A stretch of 64,000 bases of DNA from Cellulosimicrobium protaetiae (lineage in GTDB: Bacteria > Actinomycetota > Actinomycetes > Actinomycetales > Cellulomonadaceae). The translations under genes were made by a program, and so were the position numbers. Under the pieces are notes generated by a model. The model was not told where the DNA came from, made no database searches, and saw nothing but the letters and a program-made list of their open reading frames with translations. Where the stretch lies: the NCBI RefSeq assembly GCF_009708005.2, contig NZ_CP052757.1:1054001-1118000 (forward strand). Reading direction: 5' to 3'. This document shows, in pieces, positions 59,381 through 64,000 of the stretch. The stretch's first letter is position 1. Each line of letters begins with the position of its first letter.

Positions 59381-59443
59381 CGGTATCGCCTCACCCTGGT
59401 CGCCGCTCACCTCAGGCGACCGCCCGCGCGCCGGGCCCCCGCC

Positions 59444-59503
59444 GTCGAGCAGGTGGTCTGGGCGCGTCGTGCTCTTCTGACGCACCCGGATCGCCTGCTC
59501 GAC
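59444..59503. other. Module B second stem-loop
   Basis: A 10-bp perfect outer stem (59444-59453 with 59494-59503) encloses an inner imperfect stem. The outer arms and the 54-nt core spacing match module A (44142-44195), while intervening sequence differs, so the pairing is better conserved than the sequence. Confidence 0.7.
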
Positions 59504-59654
59504 CTGCCAGGACCGCCTGGTCGACCATGTCAGGTGACTCGGTCGCGGTGAGCGGCCGACCGTCGTCGGACACGACGCGCCCATGGTGGGTGGCCCACCG
59601 GCGCCCGTACGAGCAAGACGGGCCCAGGCCCGACCCGCACTCCCGAGACCGAAC

Positions 59655-59743
59655 GACCGCTCTACCTGGCGTGACCACGGGTCTATCTCGCGTGACCACG
59701 GGTCTCTCTCGCGGGACCGCGGTTCTCTCTCGCGCGACCGGTG
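59655..59743 (-). repeat. 21-bp phased repeat, locus V, reverse array
   Basis: Reverse units start at 59673, 59694 and 59715, 21 bp apart, with a shortened unit at 59655 and a partial one at 59736. It closes module B 20 bp before the lacI-type gene. Confidence 0.82.
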
Positions 59744-59762
59744 ATCGGGTGATCGGGGGGGG

Positions 59763-60764
59763 TCAGAGGGGGCGGGTGGTGCCGCGGGTGACGAGGGTCG
59801 TGGGGAGGCGGACGTGGGGTTCGCGGGGGTTGCCCTCGACGAGGTCGACGATGAGGCGCAGGGCTTCGGCGCCCATGCGGTGGATCGGCTGGTCGACCGT
59901 CGTCAGGGGCGGGGTGGTGAGCGCCGACTCGGGGACGTTGTCGAACCCGACGACGGAGACGTCGTCGGGCACGCGCAGACCGAGCTCCGCGGCGACCTCC
60001 ATGGTGCGGATCGCGGAGAGGTCGTTGGCGGCGAAGATCGCGGTGGGGCGCTCGGGGAGCGAGAGCAGCTCGTGCGCGGGGGAGTCGGCGAGGTCGGGGC
60101 GGTAGCCGCCGACGCGGACGAGATCGGGGTCGAACGGGACGCCGGCGTCGGCGAGCGCCTCGCGGTAGCCCTGCTCGCGCAGGCGCGCGGACTCCAGGTC
60201 GGGGCGGCCGGCGAGGAACCCGATGCGCCGGTGGCCCAGCGACAGCAGGTGCTCGGTCGCGGCACGGGCGCCGGCGAGGTTGTCGGAGTCGACGGTCGGG
60301 GGGCCGGACGGGCCGCGGTGCGGGTCGACGGCGACGACGGGGACGGAGCTGCCCGGCGCGACGACGGTCGGTGTGACGAGGATGGCGCCGTCGATGAGCG
60401 TGCCGCCGAGCCGGGAGAGGTAGCGCTGCTCCCAGCCGACGCGGTCGTCGCGGCGCTGGCCGCCGGAGTAGGCGAGCAGCTCGTAGCCGGTGCCGTCGAC
60501 GGCCTCGGAGATGCCCTTGAGCAGCTCGGTGGAGAACGGCTCGAACTCGGCGACGAGGATGCCGATGACGTTGGTGCGGCTGCTGCGCAGGCTGCGCGCG
60601 ACGATCGACGACTCGTACCCGAGGCGGTCGATGACCTCCTGGACGTGGCGCGAGGTCTCGACGGCGACCCCGTACCGGCCGTTGATGACCTTGGAGACGG
60701 TCGCCACGGAGACGCCGGCGTCGCGTGCGACGTCACCGATCGTGACTCTTCCCGTGGGGCGCAT
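59763..60764 (-). CDS. LacI family transcriptional regulator
   Basis: A 333-residue repressor. The N-terminal LacI helix-turn-helix (about 6-55; TIGDVARDAGVSVATVSKVINGRYGV) and hinge helix are followed by a periplasmic-binding-like effector domain (GILVAEFEPFSTELLKGI, VVAVDPHRG, ATEHLLSLGHRRIGFLAG, AIFAANDLSAIRTM). It is divergent from the sugar ABC operon, with a perfect palindrome in between, so it probably represses that operon until a sugar binds. Confidence 0.92.
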   Translation of the reverse strand: MRPTGRVTIGDVARDAGVSVATVSKVINGRYGVAVETSRHVQEVIDRLGYESSIVARSLRSSRTNVIGILVAEFEPFSTELLKGISEAVDGTGYELLAYSGGQRRDDRVGWEQRYLSRLGGTLIDGAILVTPTVVAPGSSVPVVAVDPHRGPSGPPTVDSDNLAGARAATEHLLSLGHRRIGFLAGRPDLESARLREQGYREALADAGVPFDPDLVRVGGYRPDLADSPAHELLSLPERPTAIFAANDLSAIRTMEVAAELGLRVPDDVSVVGFDNVPESALTTPPLTTVDQPIHRMGAEALRLIVDLVEGNPREPHVRLPTTLVTRGTTRPL

Positions 60765-60836
60765 GGGGACGACAGTAGCCCGTGCCCCGGGGTGCGGGGC
60801 TCGTCGCCCGCCTCGTCCCACCCGTCGTGTGTAAAA

Positions 60837-60850
60837 CGTTATCGATAACG
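60837..60850. promoter_or_regulatory. LacI-family operator
   Basis: Perfect 14-bp palindrome CGTTATCGATAACG between the divergent lacI-type gene and the ABC operon, directly before a TTGACA -35-like hexamer at 60852-60857. The central CG and TA-rich arms fit LacI-family sites. Confidence 0.82.
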
Positions 60851-60965
60851 ATTGACACGACGACCCTCCGCCTGCGAGAGTCGCCGTGGCGGCCCCGACG
60901 CGGAGGCGGCCCGGCGCGCTCGAGGCAGCGTGCGCCCTGTGCGACTCGACGAAGAGGACGGAACG

Positions 60966-62252
60966 ATGAAGTCTCGAAAGCTCCTGGCGGCGACCGCCGT
61001 CGCGATGGCGAGCACGCTCGCGCTCTCGGCCTGCGGAGGCGGGGGCGACTCCGGCTCGGAGGACGGCTCGGTCTCGATGACCTTCTGGCACAACTCCACG
61101 ACCGGTGACGGCAAGGCGTACTGGGAGGACACGGTCGCGGCGTTCGAGGAGGCGAACCCCGGCGTCACGATCGAGATCCAGGCCATCCAGAACGAGGACA
61201 TGGACGGCAAGCTCCAGACGGCCCTCAACTCGGGCGACGCGCCCGACATCTTCATGGCTCGCGGCGGCGGCAAGCTCGCCGACGTCGTCGAGGCCGGCCA
61301 GGCCAAGGACCTCACCGACCTGATCGACCCGGCGGTGAAGGAGGCGGTCGGCGGCTCGCTGAGCGCCATGACCGTCGACGACAAGGTCTACGGCGTGCCC
61401 GTGTCGATCCTGCCGGGCGGCCTGTTCTACAGCGCGGACCTGTTCGAGGCGGCGGGCGTCACCGAGAACCCGGCGACGATCCCCGACCTGGAGGCCGCGA
61501 ACGAGAAGCTGCGCGCGAGCGGCGTCGCGCCCATCGCCCTCGGCGCCAAGGACGCGTGGCCGGCCGCGCACTGGTACTACTTCTTCGCCCTGCGCTACTG
61601 CTCTCAGGACACCATGAACGAGGCCGCCTCCACGCGGACGTTCGACGCCCCGTGCTGGACCGAGGCCGGCGAGGCGCTCGCGGACTTCGCCGCGACGGAG
61701 CCGTTCAACGAGGGCTTCCTCACGACCTCCGCGCAGCAGGGCGCCGGCTCGTCGGCCGGCCTGCTGGCGAACCACCAGGCCGCGATGGAGCTCATGGGCG
61801 CCTGGGACCCGGGCGTCATCGCCTCGCTCACGCCCGACGGCCAGCCGCTGCCCGACCTCCAGTGGTTCCCGTTCCCCGAGGTCGAGGACGGTGAGGGCGA
61901 GCCCGGCGCGATGATGGGCGGCGTCGACGGCTACTCGTGCTCCGCGGACGCCCCGGACGAGTGCGCCGACTTCCTCAACTTCGCGCTGTCGAAGGAGTCG
62001 CAGGAGGCCTACGCCGACGCGTTCCAGACGCTCCCCGCGAGCTCCGAGGCGCAGGGCGTCGTCACCGACCCGGCTCTCGTCTCGATCCTCGAGGCGTACA
62101 ACGAGGCGCCGTACGTCTCCGTCTGGCTCGACACGCTCTACGGCCAGAACATCGGCAACGCCCTGAACACGGCCGTCGTCAACCTGCTGGCCGGCCAGGG
62201 CAGCCCCGAGGACATCGTCCAGGCCGTCAACGACGCAGCGGCCAAGGAGTAG
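60966..62252 (+). CDS. Sugar ABC transporter substrate-binding lipoprotein
   Basis: A 428-residue exported lipoprotein of the family 1 extracellular solute-binding proteins. The signal peptide ends at lipobox LSAC (Cys near residue 19), followed by a Gly/Ser linker. Sugar-binding features include MTFWHNSTTGDGKAYWEDTVAAFEEANPG and ALNSGDAPDIFMARGGGKLADVVEAGQ. It heads an operon with two permease genes. An oligosaccharide is likely, but identity is not decided by sequence; no ATPase gene is in view, so a shared MsmK-type ATPase may be used. Confidence 0.9.
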   Translation: MKSRKLLAATAVAMASTLALSACGGGGDSGSEDGSVSMTFWHNSTTGDGKAYWEDTVAAFEEANPGVTIEIQAIQNEDMDGKLQTALNSGDAPDIFMARGGGKLADVVEAGQAKDLTDLIDPAVKEAVGGSLSAMTVDDKVYGVPVSILPGGLFYSADLFEAAGVTENPATIPDLEAANEKLRASGVAPIALGAKDAWPAAHWYYFFALRYCSQDTMNEAASTRTFDAPCWTEAGEALADFAATEPFNEGFLTTSAQQGAGSSAGLLANHQAAMELMGAWDPGVIASLTPDGQPLPDLQWFPFPEVEDGEGEPGAMMGGVDGYSCSADAPDECADFLNFALSKESQEAYADAFQTLPASSEAQGVVTDPALVSILEAYNEAPYVSVWLDTLYGQNIGNALNTAVVNLLAGQGSPEDIVQAVNDAAAKE

Positions 62253-62260
62253 CACCAGCC

Positions 62261-63286
62261 ATGAGCGTGTCCCAGGGCGAGACCTCGCCGAGCACGACGA
62301 CGCCCGAGGACCGGGCCGGGGGCGGCGCCGGCGCCGTGCAGCCGCCCCCGGCCGCCGCGGCGCGGGCCCACCGCCCGCGCCGCGGGCGCTGGGGGCAGCG
62401 GGCCGAGATCGCGGTGCTCGCCGGGCCCGCGCTCGTCGTCTTCCTGACCTTCGTCATCGTCCCCGTCGTGATGGCGGCGTACTACGGGTTCTTCAAGTGG
62501 AAGGGCTTCGGCCCGCCGACGGAGTTCGTCGGGTTCGACAACTACCTCATCATCTTCCGCGACCCCGAGTTCCTCGCGGCGCTGGGGCACAACGCGTTCA
62601 TCGTCATCATGTCGCTCGTGCTCCAGGGCCCGGTCGCCGTGGTCGTGGCGCTCATGCTCAACCGGCGCATCCGCGGCCGCTCGGTGATCCGCGTGCTCGT
62701 GTTCGTGCCGTACGTGGTGTCCGAGGTGATCGTCGGGACGGGCTTCAGCCTCATGCTCGCGACCACGGGCGCCGTGAACGACCTGCTCGACAAGATCGGT
62801 CTCGGGTTCCTCTCGGTCGACTGGCTCGCCGACCCCGACGTCGCGATCTGGACCCTGCTGCTCATCATCACGTGGAAGTACATCGGCTTCGCCGTGATCC
62901 TCTTCCTCGCGGGCCTGCAGGGCATCCCCGACGAGCTGGGGGAGGCCGCGGCGATCGACGGCGCGTCGTACTGGACGACGCAGCGCTACGTCACGCTCCC
63001 GCTGCTCGGCCCGACCGTCCGCATCTGGGCGTTCCTGTCGATCATCGGCTCGCTCCAGCTCTTCGACCTCGTCTACATCATCTGGGGCCAGTACGTGGCC
63101 TCGACGGCGGGGACGTCGACCATGGCGACCTACATGGTGGCGAACGGCCGCAACGCGGGGAACTACGGGTACGGCAGCGCGGTCGCCGTGGTGCTGTTCC
63201 TCATCTCGCTCGCGGTGGCGCTCGTCTACCAGCGGTACGTCCTGCGCCGTGACACCGAGGGCGCGATCACGGAAGGGAAGAAGTGA
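62261..63286 (+). CDS. Sugar ABC transporter permease (MalF/UgpA type)
   Basis: A 341-residue permease with six predicted spans after a disordered Pro/Ala/Arg N-terminus (about 1-45). The EAA loop is ELGEAAAIDGASYWTTQRYVTLPLLGP (about 225). It follows the binding-protein gene by 8 bp and overlaps the next permease as TGATG, forming the heterodimeric channel with that protein. Confidence 0.92.
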   Translation: MSVSQGETSPSTTTPEDRAGGGAGAVQPPPAAAARAHRPRRGRWGQRAEIAVLAGPALVVFLTFVIVPVVMAAYYGFFKWKGFGPPTEFVGFDNYLIIFRDPEFLAALGHNAFIVIMSLVLQGPVAVVVALMLNRRIRGRSVIRVLVFVPYVVSEVIVGTGFSLMLATTGAVNDLLDKIGLGFLSVDWLADPDVAIWTLLLIITWKYIGFAVILFLAGLQGIPDELGEAAAIDGASYWTTQRYVTLPLLGPTVRIWAFLSIIGSLQLFDLVYIIWGQYVASTAGTSTMATYMVANGRNAGNYGYGSAVAVVLFLISLAVALVYQRYVLRRDTEGAITEGKK

Positions 63287-64000
63287 TGGCCACCGTCACC
63301 GCGGCGCCCGCGCCCGAGCGTGCCCCCGGCGCCAAGCTCCCGAAGGAGCCGCGCGGCTCCGGCATCGGGCGGGGCGGCCCCCTGACCTACGTCGTCGCGT
63401 GGTTGCTCGTCGGCGTGTGCCTGGCCCCGATCGCGTACATCGTGGTCGGTGGGTTCCGCACGAACGCGCAGATCACGGCCGACCCGTCGGGCCTGCCCGA
63501 CCCGTGGCAGCTCGACAACTACGTCGGGGTCCTGACGAGCTCGCTGTTCTGGCAGCAGCTCGGGAACTCGCTCGTCGCCGCGCTGCTCACGACCCTCGGC
63601 GTCGTCGTCCTCGGCCTCATGGCGAGCTACGTCATCGCGCGCTACTCGTTCGCCGGGCGCGGGGCGCTGTACGCGCTGTTCGCCGCGGGCCTCATGTTCC
63701 CCATGACCGTCGCGATCACCCCGCTGTACATCATGATCCGCTCGCTCGGCCTGATGAACTCCGTGGGCGGGCTCGTGCTGCCGCAGATCGCTTTCGCCCT
63801 CCCGACGACCGTCATCATCCTCGTCCCGTTCCTGCGCGCGATCCCGCGCGAGATCGAGGAGGCGGCGTCGATCGACGGGGCCAGCCGGCTCGGGTTCTTC
63901 TTCCGCATGGTCGTGCCGCTGTCCCTGCCGGGCGTCATCACCGTGGGGATCCTCGCGTTCGTCGCGAGCTGGAACAGCTACATGCTCCCGCTCTTCATCC
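63286..64000 (+). CDS. Sugar ABC transporter permease (MalG/UgpE type), 3' end outside the window
   Basis: Partial: about 238 residues are visible before the window edge. The N-terminus (MATVTAAPAPERAPG) leads to a first span (about 35-55) and the MalG-type order of helices; the EAA loop is EIEEAASIDGASRLGFFFRMVVPLSLPG (about 190). About 40-60 residues should be missing. It is translationally coupled to the MalF-type gene. Confidence 0.9.
   Translation, partial: MATVTAAPAPERAPGAKLPKEPRGSGIGRGGPLTYVVAWLLVGVCLAPIAYIVVGGFRTNAQITADPSGLPDPWQLDNYVGVLTSSLFWQQLGNSLVAALLTTLGVVVLGLMASYVIARYSFAGRGALYALFAAGLMFPMTVAITPLYIMIRSLGLMNSVGGLVLPQIAFALPTTVIILVPFLRAIPREIEEAASIDGASRLGFFFRMVVPLSLPGVITVGILAFVASWNSYMLPLFI

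Overview
The window is very GC-rich, densely coded DNA from an actinobacterium. Frequent GTG starts, leaderless genes with a TAGGCT-type -10 box, ANTAR regulators, DUF4235 proteins, an F420-type LLM oxidoreductase and secreted chitin-active AA10 LPMOs with C-terminal CBM5/12-type domains point to a Cellulosimicrobium/Cellulomonas-like member of the Micrococcales. This is inferred from gene content only. No rRNA, tRNA or CRISPR array was recognised.

Layout. 1-3.4 kb: ANTAR signalling proteins (two PAS-ANTAR paralogues, one GAF-ANTAR) and an SDR oxidoreductase. 3.4-9.5 kb: membrane proteins, a NarK-like MFS carrier and a run of three small membrane-anchored proteins of unknown role. 9.5-11.8 kb: a TetR regulator divergent from a FAD monooxygenase. 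11.9-15.3 kb: a MacB/FtsX-type ABC exporter. 15.5-19.8 kb: a TPP riboswitch followed by a thiamine-type ABC importer (thiB-thiP-thiQ). 20.3-22.2 kb: a NarL-type two-component pair. 23.7-29.7 kb: a stressosome operon (rsbR-rsbS-rsbT, an RsbX-like phosphatase, a hybrid kinase and a receiver-PP2C protein), its genes joined by 4-bp overlaps. 29.9-36.8 kb: pgi, a hydrolase/TetR pair around a perfect operator, and tandem twin-GNAT acetyltransferases. 37-44 kb: chitin use, with two LPMOs and a ROK regulator-ChbG deacetylase-GPH sugar transporter operon. 44.4-50.3 kb: a MarR-controlled LLM pair, the second fused to a BBE-type flavin oxidase, and a BenE transporter with its XRE-cupin regulator. 50.3-59.2 kb: more accessory in character, with a decayed IS5 element, a DUF2254 protein, a sulfatase with its own formylglycine-generating enzyme, a PrsW protease and an IS30 element. 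59.8-64 kb: a LacI-controlled sugar ABC importer, cut by the window edge.

The most unusual content is noncoding. An 18-bp unit, consensus CGAGGTAGAACCSTGGTC, recurs with a strict 21-bp period at five intergenic loci (about 3.98, 16.8, 43.8-44.4, 48.3 and 57.86/59.2-59.7 kb). Each locus has units in both orientations, so opposed units can form long hairpins. Two of the loci are larger modules of about 0.6 kb with the same plan: forward array, central stem-loop (24-27 bp stem, 45-nt loop identical at 44 of 45 positions), second conserved stem-loop, reverse array. Three genes stop on the TAG inside a unit, thiP appears to start inside one, and an IS30-family element has inserted into one unit; removing it with one AACC copy restores the 21-bp phase.
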